Shown one piece after another: positions 36,231 to 51,315 of a stretch of DNA of 64,000 nucleotides. Location of the stretch: assembly GCA_016946835.1 (NCBI GenBank), contig JACVTC010000014.1, forward strand, positions 91,001-155,000. Reading direction: 5' to 3'. The DNA comes from Neocallimastix lanati (nom. inval.). Taxonomy: Eukaryota > Neocallimastigomycota > Neocallimastigomycetes > Neocallimastigales > Neocallimastigaceae. The notes beneath the pieces are model-generated. The model was given only the letters and a program-made list of their open reading frames with translations. It was not told the origin of the DNA and did not search any database. The translations under genes and the position numbers were made by a program. The first letter of the stretch is position 1. Every line of letters starts with the position of its first letter.

Positions 36231-37219
36231 TCTAAAATGGGGGGAGGTGCATTTCGCAAAAGTTCATTTCGGAAAGTTTCATTTCGGAAAATTTACATAA
36301 AAAGTTTCATTTCGCAAAAAAAATTTTTAAAGTTAATAAATAAATAAATTAATAATAAAACAAATAAATAATATATATATTTTAAATAAATAACTAAATA
36401 AATAAAAATAAATAAATAAAACTATAATAAATAAATAAATTTAAAATTAAATTTTTTAAAAAAAAGAAAAATATTTATATACATATATATAATAAATATA
36501 CATTATATAATAATAAATATTCATTAGAATTAAAGCTTTAAAAAAAAAAAATATTTTATCATACATTTTAAATGTTCTATAATATATGATTAATAATAAT
36601 TTTATATATATATATATAAATAAGTATTAATAATTTAAAAGTTGTATAAAGATAATAATTTAAAATATAACTATTAAAATTAAAAATAATTAAAAAATAA
36701 TTATTATAAAGATTAAAAAATAATATATAAATAATTAATTGATCATTTTACACCTTTTAAGTCCTTGCGCAGTATTTTAAAAGAATCTTAAATTACTAAT
36801 AAATTTTTTTAATAAAAGAAATATTTATAAATAATCCATTAAAAAAAAAAAAGATAAAGACATCATAAAAAAGGGAGTTAAAAGTAGCACAAAGCTAGGA
36901 TGATTTTAAATAGTATTGATTTTTTTTTATTTTTTATTTTATATTTTATATTTTATATTTTATATTTTTATTTTTTATTTTGTATTTTATATTTTATATT
37001 TTATATTTTATACTTTATATTTTATATTTTATATTTTATATTTTATTTTTTATATTTTATATTTTATATTTTGTATTTTATATTTTATAATTTTTTTTTA
37101 TTTTTTTATTATTTATTTATTTATTTATTTTATTATTTATTTATCTATTTATTAAAATTTTGCGAAATGAAACTTTTCCGAAATGAACTTTTGCGAAATG
37201 CCACACACCCTCTAAAATG
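36231..37219. mobile_element. 971-bp TIR transposon, non-autonomous, 9-bp target duplication
   Basis: TCTAAAATG stands at 36231-36239 and again at 37211-37219. Between them the element (36240-37210) begins GGGGGAGGTGCATTTCGC and ends GCGAAATGCCACACACCC, which are inverted copies of each other. The inverted similarity continues inward for about 55 bp and is built from repeated units of TTCATTTCGSAAAA: four on the left, three on the right. The interior is A/T-rich with a (TATTTTATA)-like tract (36940-37090) and no transposase, so it is a non-autonomous (MITE-like) element. A 9-bp duplication with ends starting GGG would fit Mutator-like or Merlin-like families; the superfamily is not settled. 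Confidence 0.85.
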
Positions 37220-40200
37220 AATACTTTTAGGATAAGGAATGATTTATATATTGAAGCATGCATCTATATTACACATCATTTTAATGTAAAAAGAAAATGT
37301 TGCTAAATTTTTTTTTTTTTTTTTATTTAAAATGGGGACCATTAATATAAATCATTCATATTATAATATTAATGATATTATAAATGGAACACATTTATAA
37401 AAAATTAAAAAAAAAAAAAAAAAAAAGACATGAATACGAATATGAATATGAACTTTTGTGAAAAAATTAGGTTAAACCAATACAAAATAAAAATTTTATT
37501 TTTTCTTCTTTACTTTTTTCAAAATAATTATATATATATACATATATACAAGTATTAACTATTTTTTTTTTTTTTTAATATTAGTTAAAATTCAACCTGA
37601 ATAATATTTTCATTTAATAAAAATGTTACCACGTGTTATATAAATTCTGAAATAAATATTAAATTTTTATAGAAATATATTTTGTAATTGAAAACATGAC
37701 TTTTTTTTTTTAATATAATATTTTATCGTTAGATATATTGAAAAATTAAAAATAAAATTAAATAAAAATAAATTAAAAAAAAAAAAGACTGTTTTTATTA
37801 TTATTATTATTATTATTATTTTATTTAAAACAAAATTAATATAATAAAAACTAAAACAAAAGAAAAGAAATATTATATTTTATTTAAAAAATATTATTTA
37901 AAGATGTATTATTTATATTTCATTAGTTATATTCCTATATTTAATGTATATTAATATTTACATTATTTTGATTAATGTATACATTTTGATTTAGAATATT
38001 AATTGAGAAATCTATATATATTTAATACAATATAATAAATAAAAAAAAAATTCCATATATATTCTAATATATAAAGGAAAAAGTTTAAAAAATAATATAA
38101 TTGAAAAAATAAATAAATAAATAAATAAATAAATAAAAAAGGAAAAAAAAGAAATTCATTGAAATCCTTTTTTTTTTTTTCCTTTATTTTAAATTAATTT
38201 TTTTTTACACTAATATCTATTTATTTTACGATTACTCTACCATTGGTGTATCATTTTCATTATATAATAAATAATATTTATATATTATTTATCATTATTT
38301 ATGAAATAAATATTTACTATATACATCCAAAAAAAAGTACAAACTATGAAGGTATATATTCATACGATATTTAAATTTACTTTTAAAATAAAAATAAATA
38401 TTATTTCTATAAACTTTTATATACCATGAAAAAATCATATAAGAAAAAAAATATATATATTTATATAGACATAGGTAAAAAAAAAATACATTAAGTCATC
38501 ATTACAATTTTATAATATTAAATATTCTTTTACTATTTTTATTATTATTTTATTTTTACTATTTTAATAATTCATCGATTATTCTTAATAAATTATTCTA
38601 AACCATTTTTCTATTTATATTTAGTATATGCTATTTTCAATTAAAAATAAATTATGAAGAATATATTAAAAGTGTAAAGGCTTAATAAAATATTAATAAT
38701 CAATAAAAATCATTGTTTGTCAATTATAAATAATAGTAAATAATAAATATTACTAAATGATAAATAATATTAATAGATAATGAATAATTATGAATAATAA
38801 ATGATAATATTATTTATTATTTATTATTTATAATAATAATAATGATAATAATTATTATTAAAAAAGATATTAATATAAGTTATATAATTGTAATACAATG
38901 AAACATGAGTGTGAAAATGAATTGTCCAATTAACTATCAAATATTGATAATATTTATTAAATTCAATAAATTCAATAAAAATTATAAATTGTTAAATATT
39001 AAAGTTCTTTTTTTCTTTTTTTCTTTTTTTTTTTTTTTTGTAAACATTTATTATTATATTATTTATTATTTAGTATTATTAATTTCATATTAATGATATT
39101 ATAAATTATGTCTAAAAAAAATAAACATATAAAAATAGTATTTGATGGTAATTATAAATAAAAATATAAAATAAATAATCATACTATTCAATTATCATTT
39201 ATTAGTAAAGATTAAAAAAAAAGGTTCAATTTTATATTAATATCAATCATATATTGCTAACCAAATGATAATAATTAGAAAATAATAATGAAAGGTTCAA
39301 ATTTTTATTAAAAATGATTTATTATTTCAATATATAAAAATTCTATTCAATATTATTTTTTAAATATTTGATAAATTCACTATATTAAATGTATGAAAAA
39401 ACTGTAAAATTATTGGCTAATGTTATTAAAAATGAATAAAATTTTATAATTTTTATTAGAATATATAAAATATATATATTAAATTATATATGACATCATT
39501 ATAAACAGTATTTATATTGAATAGTATTATGATTATTATTATTTATATATGTGTAATTTTAAAATAGTTTTTTTTTTTTTAATGCATAATTTTAAATTAA
39601 ATTTTTATAAACTTTTTTTATAATTTCACTATTATTAAATATATCAAAAATTTAATAAAAGTTTTATAAACTTGATTTCTTCATTATTAAACATATCTAA
39701 AATCTATTATAAGTTTTTTGTTTATATTTTATATATGTCTAATATATATATATATTTTATTATCCAATATTCTATTATTTTATTTATTATATAAATAATC
39801 TATTTTTCATTACTATTTATTAATACTGATTATTTATTATTCATTTATTTAATATATATTTATTTTAGTATTAATTATAATTTATTTTTTATTATTTATT
39901 TATTTTTTACTTATTATTTATTATTATTTATTTTAATATTAATTATAATTTATTATTTATTATTTATTAATATTTATTTATTTATTAATTTTTATTATTT
40001 AATTATCTATTACTATATAATTATTTATTATCTTATTAAACTATTCATGTATTCATGATTCATGATTTATTATTATTTATTATTTATTATTTATTATTTA
40101 TTATTTATTATCTATTAATTATTAATTTTTTAATTTATTATATAATAAAAAAAAAATACTATTCTTTAATGTATTTACTGAATTGTCATGTTATCCCCAT

Positions 40201-43200
40201 TTTTTAAAAAAAATGGCTAACAGCAAACAAAAAAAAAAATAAAAATAAAAACTATTGAATTTTATATATGAAGCCTTTACACTCCATTACATATGATTTA
40301 AAAAAGTCAATTCTAATTAAATAAATTAATAAAAAAATTTAATGAATTAATAAAAAAAAATAATAAAAGCTGTCGAATTTTTAAAGTAAAGTTTTTAAGA
40401 TTATACCTTCTATACAACAATATAATAAATATAGTAGGCGTAACATAAAGTATTTATTTAATTTATTCGGTATATTGGATGATTATTTTTTTTTTAAATT
40501 TTTAAAATTAATTTTAATTTATATGTATATTAATTATAATATAAAAAATTTTTATAGAAAATAAATAATTAAATTTATTAAAGTCTAAACAATTAAAATT
40601 ATTATATATTATATGATTATATATAGGAAATAAATAATTCATACTAAATGTTTATATATAAAATAAAAAATAAAAAATAAAAAATAAAATGAAATGAAAT
40701 AAAATAAAATGCATTATATTGTATGATTAAAGAAAAACGGCAATGATTGGTAATAATAACAAAAAAGGCTATATAATCTTATATATATATAACTATTTAG
40801 TTCTTTTACCCAGTTTATTGTCTATAGATATACTGATAATGGATAAAGTAAAAATTATAACAAACAGTATTTTTATAAATGACAATACACATAAGAATAC
40901 AGAATCTATCCATAATATATATTTATATCTTTTTTTCTTATATTTATTTTTTTAAATATATTTTCTATATATTTACATATTTTTTCTTACCTTTACTTCT
41001 ATAAAATTAATAATAAAAAAATATATATGAATATTAAGTTTTTTTTTAATAAAAATATAATTTGTTTATTATACTTTTGATTTTTAACAACAAATTTATA
41101 TAATTTGATAACGATAAATAGAAAAATAGGAAAAAAAACTTTATGAATCCAATTTTTTAATTATTATATATATTAAAAATGTTTTGGAGGGGGATATCAA
41201 GTAAAAAAATAATATATATAATAATTATTTAATAAGAGTAAATTAAAAATCAATAAATTAAGACTTGGATAAAATAGAAATTCAAAATGTTCTTTTTTAA
41301 ATATTTTATCTCAAATTTATATTAATTAATAAGAATTTAATTATATAAGTGGTAATAACTAATGTTTAAAAAAAAATAATTATTTATCTTTATTATTATT
41401 ATTAAATTATAAATATTTATATTTATTTATACATTTGTTGGATAATTTTTTTTAATATAAAGACTCCTTTTTTTTTTTTCCTTTGTAATGATAATTTAAA
41501 CCTGAGTTCTTATCTATGTATTATCCTATAATAAAAAGAATTATTTAATTGCTTATATTAAATTTTCTTTTTTTTTAAATAATAATATAAATAATATATA
41601 TAAAAGGAAATTACTTTTTAGATTCGATTTAAAATTAATGATTATTAAAAGTATGGAAGTTTTATATTTTTTATTGGATTGATATTTATTTTATATCAAT
41701 TTTCTTATGAAGTAAAATGAATAATTTTTTTTTTTAATTTTTATAATAATTTCTTTAAAAATAACTTTACAAAAAATAAAAAAAAATGAAAATATTCTCT
41801 AATTGATATATGCTATTATTAATAATACGAAATTATACACTGACCTTTATTATTATAATTATTATTTTATTTTATTATTATATAAAACATTTCTTATATA
41901 ATAAAATAATTCATATTTTATTATATTATATATAAATTATATACTACATATAATAATATATATTCTAATTTATTATAAAATAATAATAATAATAATAATG
42001 AAATAAATACAATTAAGATATAAAAAAAAATTAAGAATTCTTTCATTACTAAAAAAAAAAAAAATTGAAAACCTTTCTAATATTCCAAATTTAACCAAAT
42101 TATTTTTTATTTTATTTTAATTATATAAAAATTAAAAAATACTTCTTTTAATTTAATATACAATTAACATTTATTATAATATAATGTAATATAATGTATA
42201 ATAATAGATTTAATTATATATTTTTATAAAATGAATATATATCTTTCATAACCTATTTTAATTAAATCCACTTTTTTTTTTAACTGAAATGGTTTTATTC
42301 ATTTTTTATATGATTAAAAATTTTATAATTGTTATATTTAAAAGCCTTTAATCTAATAATATATAATATTATTTATTATATATAATAGTTAGTATTTAAA
42401 AGCCATTACACTTTATTATATATTACAATATATAAAATTTTTCATACCAATTTTTAATTTATGTATGTCGCACAAACTATAAAAATAAATTAAAAATTTT
42501 TTTTAAAAAAAATAAAAATAAATTTAAAAATAAATTTAAAAAAAAGGTTAAATAATTAAAAAAAAAAGGTTTGTTGGAAATATTATAAATGTTAATATAA
42601 AAAATAAAAAGCAGAGAAATAATTAATAAAAATAATAAAATTCTTGAGTTGTTCAATTTTTAACTATAGTTCTATAATTCTATAGTTTTATTTTTTTAAA
42701 TATATTAAACAATAATTATTTTTATTTAAAAAAAAAAAAAAAGTGAAAAGATTCACGATATTATTATTATTTAATAATAATTTAAGTCTGTTTTTTATTA
42801 TTATTTTATTTAATGATTTAAATCTTTTATCATTTTATTATTATTATAATTTATATTTATTTATATTTATGTATATTTACTTTATATTTATATTTATATT
42901 TATATTATTTCTTTTTATTTTTTAGTTATTCCCTTAAATTATCGATTATTAATTATTTAAATATTCATAACCTTTTTTTTTTTTTTTTAGTGTTATTTTT
43001 ATTATTATTATCATTATTTTTATTAATAAATAGTTTTTTTTTTTTCTTTATAAAATGAATTAAAAATGGGAGAAAATGTTTCAAATTTATGAAGATAAAA
43101 AAAAGTATTAATAATTATTATTATTTATTTATTATTATTATTAATTATTAATTATTACTTTTGTTTTTACCATCTTAATTATATTATATTATATTTGGTA

Positions 43201-43619
43201 ACTCTATATTTTTCCTTAAAACTAAAAATAATAATAATAAAAGATTTTAATTATTTTTAACAATAAAATAAGTGATTTTTTTTTTAAATAAAAATAAACC
43301 ATATAATTAAAATTATTATAGAATATATTGAATAATGAATGTGTTTTTTAAAAAAATAATAATTAATATTTAATTAATGATATAATTATTTTTAAATAAA
43401 AAAAAATAAATAAAAATTATTATTATTATTATTATAATTATTAATATTATTTTATTCATGAATGATACATGACTACACAGATGATTAATAGGTTTTCGGT
43501 TTTAAATCCAAAACATATCCTTTTTTTTATTTATTTATTTATTTATTTATATATTTCTATTTATTATTATTAATTCATTTACCATGTCTATCTTTATCTT
43601 TGATTTTTTAATTGTATTT

Positions 43620-43655
<36 letters not shown>

Positions 43656-44585
43656 TACAATTTTTGTAGCTATGAAAGAATTTCCAAGATCCCCACAATA
43701 CTGAATTTAATGGAATTTTTTTTATTATTATTATTTAATCAATTGTTTATCCTTGTAGTAATTTATCAAAAAAATATATATATAAATATAAAAAAAAAAA
43801 AAAAAAAAAAAAAGTAATAGTTATATAATTCATATATTTTTTTTATGCTGAGAAGACATATATTATTTGATTATTTATTTAGGTATAAAGGTTTTAAAAC
43901 CATTGTTTTTTTTTTTTTTTTTAATATAAATAAAAATAACAGTAAATTAATATATATATATTTATTAATCTAAGCATCAAGATGATTTTAAGGTTATTAT
44001 ACTTTTTTAGGTTAAAAAATAAATTAATTAAAATAATGTGGTACTACGGTTATAATGAAGTATTTTTATTATACTTTTTAATTTAAATGGCTAAAACAAC
44101 TTTCTTCCAAGATTATTAAATATATTATTAAAAAAAATATATACTATTTAATATATAATAATCTATTGTAAAATATAAATTAAAATATTTAGATAATCAA
44201 TAAAAACTTTTCTTTTAAAATAAAATGTACTCTTATTATTTAATATATACTCTTTTTCATTATATTTTATTAAAATAAAAAAAAAATATAAATAATAAAT
44301 AATAAATATCTTTATTAAATTTATTATTATAATAAAATTTTAGTACAGGTTAATATATTATTAATAATAAATATTTAATAAATTAATATAATATCAACAA
44401 TTTAAATTTATATAAAAAAAATTAAATAATTATAATAAGTTATAATAAATAATAATAATTAATAATAAATAATTAATGAAATTGATAATTAAAAATTATA
44501 AAGAATAAATTATAATGAATTGAGTATTACAAAGTAATTATATAACATTAAATGATAATTGAATTATATAATAATAATAAATAAT

Positions 44586-44701
44586 ATTATATGATAAAAA
44601 TAATGCAAAAATTATAATAAATATTATATCACTTTATAACTTAATAAATATTATATCCTTTTATATTTATTATTATTTTTGCATTATTTTTATCATATAA
44701 T
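44586..44701. repeat. 39-bp inverted repeat, near perfect
   Basis: The left arm 44586-44624 and right arm 44663-44701 are reverse complements with about two mismatches, separated by 38 bp. The core AAAAATAATGCAAAAA contains a GC step, so this is more specific than random A/T pairing. No short direct repeat marks it as a transposon. Confidence 0.8.
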
Positions 44702-46941
44702 TCTATACATTATTCTATAATTCAACACCAAATTATATATATATATATATAAAAACATGATTAATAATAATTTTAAAAAAAATGACCATTATTAAAATTA
44801 AATTATAGAATGGAATATACAAAAAACTGCAAAAAAATATATATATATATTAATACTCTTAAAAAATATATCTATAAATTCTATATAATTTTGAATATGT
44901 ATGTTAAAGTTATTTTCTATATATATATACATATATATATATTGATAAAAATTCTAACAAAGAAAAAAGAATTATTAAAATTTAAAAAAAATAAAAAAAA
45001 AAAAAAAAAAAAAAAAAAAAGACATAAAAAGACATCTGCATTATTATTATTTAATATTATTTATTTAATTATTAAAGGATAAAACACTAAAAATTTCCAT
45101 TAGAGATTTATATATAAAAAAAAAAGATAAACAATAGATTTAAAATATAAATATTAATAATAGAAATTACTATTTTATGAAATTATTATTATTTATAAAT
45201 AATAATTTTTATATTAATTTTAAAATATATATATATAAATTATGACATTGTTTAATTTTTGTTATAATTTAATAAATTTATGCAAAATCAACATAGATCA
45301 TTTTGATCTAATTTAATAAAGTTAAAATAGAAAAAAAAAATTTTTTTTTCTGATGACCATAATGATCATAAACCAAAAATATTAAATAATCAAACAAACA
45401 AAAAAAAAAAAAAAAAAAAAAAAAACAAGAAAAAATTAGGGTAGTTTTTAAAATATTAATATAATTATTAATACATGTTATTATTTTTATTTCTATAACA
45501 AACAGAAGTAATAAATATATATATATATAGTAAACAAAATATTAAATAATAATAAAGTCAATTTCCATTTTTTTTAATTACTTATGGAAACAAAAAAGAT
45601 ATATATATATGTAAAGATAATATTAAATATCAGTAGTAAATATAATTTTATTTACATTAATATTATATTCTCTATAAGCTAGCTTATTATCTTTATTTTA
45701 TTCATATGACCTAGCTTATTATTCATTTAATATTTTTTTTTTTTAATTAGACGATTCCATTTTTATTTATGGAATCTTTATTTTTTGTTTAACGGATAAT
45801 ACTATTAATTTTTATTTATTAATTTTTATTTATTAATTTTTATTTATTTATTTTTATCTATTTATTTATTTATTTATGTATTATGATTTTATATTAATAG
45901 TAAAAAAAAATTTTTCAATTATTATACAAGAATTAAATACTATTTATTATATGTTTATATTTTTATTTTCGTTTATTTAAAAAATTATAAATAATAAAAG
46001 TAAAAAGAATTTAGGTTACATGACTTTATATTAACTATTTAAATTAAATTTTTATTTTTATTTTTTATTTTTTTTTTAAAAAAATTAATATATTAAAATA
46101 AAATCAATAAATAAAATATATAAATAAAATATATACTTCATAATTAAAACAAATACTTATTAAAATAAATAAAATAAATTATTTTTTTTTATCTTTTGCC
46201 ATTAATTTATTTTAAAGTTTAAATATTTTTTTTTTACTTTTTATTTTTTAAAAATCTCTATATATATTTATTATAAACATTAATCAAATTATTTACTGAG
46301 ATTGAAAATTTAAAAATATCTATATAATAATAATTAAATAAATAAAGATTATAAATATAAATAAATTATATATTCTTTATTCACCTGAACGAATAAAAAA
46401 TTTGATTATAATACAATTAATGGTACTAAATCCTTGTTCATTCTTCAATCCTAATTAAATTAATTATAAAGCATATTAACTATAGTAGAAATAGTATTAA
46501 AAATATTCATTTATACATTTTTTTTTATTTATTTAAATATAATTTATTTAATTTTCATCAATAAAAATTAATAATAATAATAATAATAATAAAATAATCT
46601 TTATTATTTTAAATTTAAAAAAAAAAAAACAAAAAAAGAAAAAATATGATTATGATTATGATTTTTTCATCAAAATAATTAAACTTTATTACTTATTAAA
46701 AATTAAATATATATCATTTATTGTCTATGTAATATATTTTTATTAAAAATTTTTAATTAATTTTTTTTCTTTCTTTTGTTATTATTTTTTTTTGTAAAAT
46801 GGATACATTTAAAATATTAATTTAATTAATATATGAATTCATTATATTATAATATATATGAAAGACCAAAAATGAAAAAAAAATTTTATTCTATTTTATT
46901 TTATTTAAAATTTTTTTTTATTATTGTCATGAAATAACCAA

Positions 46942-46960
46942 GATCATTTTCTTTTTTTTT

Positions 46961-46992
<32 letters not shown>

Positions 46993-47033
46993 TTTTTGGT
47001 TTTTGATTTTTGGTTTTTGGTTTTTGATCATTT
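46942..47033. repeat. Long T/GGTTTTT tract between GATCATTT repeats
   Basis: A pyrimidine tract (about 60 T with one C) followed by GGTTTTTGATTTTTGG-type repeats lies between two copies of GATCATTT (46942-46949, 47026-47033). It could be the poly(A) remnant of a very short retroposon insertion, or simply a microsatellite. Confidence 0.5.
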
Positions 47034-47791
47034 CAAATAAATGATTAAGACTTTGATATCTTATTTTTTTTTAAAAAAAAAAAAGTTTTATCTTATATAA
47101 TTATTTTAAATAAAATAAAAATTAAAAAAAATTATTAAGGTATAATGAAATTAATAAAATTTAATGTCAATAAATAGTTAACTTATTTATTATTATTATT
47201 ACTAGTTATAAATTATATATAAAAAATAATTTAAACTATTTAATAAATATTAGTAATTAAAAAATATTAAATAAATAAAAAAAGGACTAATAAATTATTA
47301 TGAATAATAAAGGTAATTCAAAAAGTAAATAATAATTATATATATCTTAGTTACCTTCATAAAAATAAGGATTGGTAAAATAAATCATCATTGGATTTAT
47401 GTAAATTAGAACTATAAATATAAAAAGGGTTTAAATTATTATTAATAATATTAATATTATATTTAGTAACACTAAGGACTCTATTACTACGATTACATTT
47501 ATAATATTAAGGTTGAAATTTTTAATTTAAAGAAATAAAATTATTACATATAAATTTAAATAACTAAAAAGTTTTTTTTTTTTTTTAAAAAAAAAAGTTT
47601 TTTGTTTGTTATTATTATTAATATTATTTTATATTGAATGACTCTTGATTTATAATATAATAACACATATAATTAACATAAATGATTAAATTTTTTTTTA
47701 TATTATATAACTAATTAAATATTACAATATAAAAAAAAAATATGAAGCATTATATATTAATATAATGTTACGACTTTGATAAATGATTAAA

Positions 47792-47829
<38 letters not shown>

Positions 47830-48854
47830 TTTATATTATTATTAATAAATATTTAGTAACTCAAAAAAACTACATATAATATTATTTCCTATTTTATTAT
47901 TTTTATTAAAAGGAAAAAAATTTTTTTTTTTATATTAGAAATTATACAAAAATGAAAGGTTTTTAAACTTTTATATTTTTAGTTAAAATATATATAAAGT
48001 ATAGTATAATATTTAGATTGGTTGTCCAATATTTTATAAAAAAAAAATTATTATTATTATTAATATTAATATATATATTTAAACAATTTAATTAAAATAA
48101 TATAATTCCATAAATAATCTAATAATATATGATTTATTAATTATTTTTTCGTTAATAATATCTTTAATATAAAGCCATATATATAATATATATAATAAAA
48201 AAATTTTTTTATTTTATTTTATTTAAATTAATTCTTAATATGGTAAAGGAATGAGTGAAATTTCTTTATTAAAAAATAAAAAAATAAAAAAAAAAACATT
48301 TTCAATAATAAAATTTTATTATATTGAAATTAATTTTATTTAAACTAAATAATACTATATATATAATTTTAAAATATAATAATTATTACCATTTATAAAC
48401 ATATATATTTTTTTTTATATTAACATAGTTTTTTTCACAAAAAGAGGCTGTTGTAGCTTTATTTTTTAAATAAATTATTATATAAAATAATAATTATTAA
48501 AGTCTATATACAAAATATCTATTAAATTCTTTATCTTTATTTTTATTATTGTTATTATTATCATTAACTATTTAATAAAATCAAAAATAAGAAAAAGAGA
48601 AAAAATATTCAATAATAAAAATGAAAAAAAATTATAATGATAAATAATAAATAATAAATAATAAGTAGGGAATGTGTAAAATTTAATCTATGTGTTTAAG
48701 AAAATTAAGATTAAAATTAAAAAAATAAAATTTAAAAAAAAAAAAAAAAAAACTATTAAAGAGGGTGCTTTTTTTTTTACTACAATATTTATTGGTCAAA
48801 CAAAATCAAAAATATAAAAATATAAAGAAGTAAAAATAAAAAAAAAATGTAAAA

Positions 48855-48898
<44 letters not shown>

Positions 48899-51315
48899 AA
48901 ATAAATAAAAATAATTATATATATAAATGTATAAATGACAACTTTAAACTACTTTACAAAAAAAAATTACATACATATAAACAATATTTTTTTTTTCTTA
49001 TTTTTTAAATTATTAAAGTTTAATTAAATATGTTTTAACTATAATTAACTATAATATATATATATATATTTTTTATGTATATACTACGCAATAAGATATT
49101 TAATCATTTAATAATTTTTTTTTTATTTATTTTTTTTTTTATTTTTAATATTTTTTCTGTAATTAAATAAGATCCATCAATTATGATTAAAACTGAAATA
49201 ATTTTTTTTTTTTTTTTTTACAATTTGATTAATATTTTTTATTATATTTTATTTTATTTCATTTTTTTAGATTATTTTCTTTGATTATTCAATGATTTTC
49301 AAAGTTTTTAATTGATTCCATTTTATAATATATAAATTAATATAAATTAAATAGAATATTAAAAGTTTTTATATACATTTTTTATTTATATTTTAATTAT
49401 TAATATCATTTTAATGTGTGAATTTATTATTAATATTAATACTAGTATTATAACTATTATTTATTATTATTATTACTTATTATTATTTCTGTTTTTTTGT
49501 TTAAATGTAAAATTATATAATAAAACAATTAAAAAAAATAAAAGGATTTTATAATCACAATTACAGTAAATAAAAAAAAATTTTTTTGTCATAATATATT
49601 AAATATAAAATAATATATATACTTTTTTTTAAAACTTTATATTACTACAATAATTAAAATTAATATTATAATTATTATGTTTTATATATTTTCTTTCTAA
49701 TAATTTTCATGATTTTATTATTTAATAAAATTATTTTATTTAGTATAAAATGAAATTATTTATTTAATTTTTTTTTATTAGTTTTAGTAGTTGCTATTGT
49801 TATTTTGCCTACTGTTCTTATTTTGTAATTTATTCTTTAACCATCTACCTATTTTTGATACATTAATTAAATTGAATGAAAAAAAGAAAAAAAAAAACTT
49901 AAGAAATTAAATAAATAAATTAAAATAAGTAAATAAAAAATAACAATAAGTAAAAAAGATGGTATTTCTTCCATTATTTTGATTGATTATTTTTTTTTTT
50001 TTTTAATTATTTAAAAAAAAAAAAAAAAAACTAAACAAAAAAAAAAGTCATTATTAGAAATTATACTTTAATTATATATATATTATAAATTATATGTATG
50101 CTATATAAATTTAATTAAAAAAAAATATAATTATTTAGAATATTTTCATTATTTTCATTTAAAAAAAAATTTAAAATTGATATAATTATTTAAATATAAT
50201 TAATCTTTCTATTTTTAATAGATATAATAAACTCATAATATATATAGTTAAAATAATATTAACTGAATTCTTGTTGGATTATTTAGATTATGATTAATTT
50301 TTAGCCATTTCATAATTATTGGTTTATTTTTTAATACGATAAAAATATGTAAATCATGTAATACATTCCATGATATTAATACAAAAAAATTATAAAAATT
50401 ATAAAAATTATAAAAATTATAAAAATTAAAAGTAAAAAAAAAAAGAATATTATATAAGTAAAAAAAAAAAAAAAAATTAAAATTTTTATAACTACTAAAT
50501 AAATTATTTTTATTTCAAATCAAAAGTCATATCATTTGCAAACTTTATTATTTATAATACTATTTAAATACAAATATTGTAATTCAATAAAAATATTTAT
50601 CTTAATTATTATTTTATTCTTTTTTCAAATCAAAAAAAAAAAAAAAAAAAGAATAAAATAAATATAAATAAATATATAAAATTAAATATAATAATAAATA
50701 AAAATAAATTAATTTATATAGTTATTTTGTTGTTTAAAGGTATATGTTATGTTATATACTATTAATGTAATATTTAACTTCATTTATATATACATTAATT
50801 TAAACTATTAATTTTAAATGATGAAATTAAAAATACAAAAAAAAATAATATATATATATAAAAAAGCACCCTTTTACTTCTCATTTAGGGATATATTAAA
50901 TTAAACTATACTTTATTAATATTAATATTATTATTCAAATGAATAATGAATAATTAACAAGTCCTCTCATTTTTCATATAGAATAGAATGAATATAATAA
51001 TATTGTATCTTTTATCGATTATTTTACCATTGTATACAATAATTTTAATAATAAAAAAACTTTTTTACGAAAAGTGTTACAGTAAAAATTATATATATTA
51101 TAATATTTAATCTACAATTTAAATTTTTTTTATTAGTATTATTTATATAAAATATTTTTATTGGATTTAATTTTCATGTATCATTATTGTTTTTTTTTTT
51201 TAATTTATTTTATTCATTTTATTGTTATATACTATTCATTATTAATAATTTTATTCATTTTATTAATTATTTTATTTTATTATATTATATTTCTATTTTA
51301 TTTTATTCATTTTAT

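Larger units (their letters stand above)
37220..51300. other. 14-kb gene desert
   Basis: Almost only A and T. Notable contents: heptamer-type arrays around 38700-38840 (both orientations, so a potential hairpin) and 40060-40115; A-tract 43620-43653; A39 at 48858-48896; (TA)n runs; and a small hairpin GATTCCAT...ATGGAATC at 45751-45775. The phrase AAAAGCCATTACA recurs at about 33950 and 42400, flanked by different sequence. Open frames here are translations of homopolymers or TTA/TTTA tracts. No supported gene, tRNA or rRNA. Confidence 0.65.

Noticed and set aside
36900-37220. 106- and 79-residue frames in the TIR element
   Set aside because: They are translations of TATTTT-type repeats, without transposase motifs.
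40743-40955. 70-residue plus-strand frame with partly ordinary composition
   Set aside because: It ends in a YLFFLYLFF repeat-like tail, and there is no family resemblance, paralogue or context, so it is too weak to call.
43584-45082. Lys-run frames at 43584-43817 and 44810-45082
   Set aside because: They depend on poly(A) tracts and TA repeats; no domain is visible.
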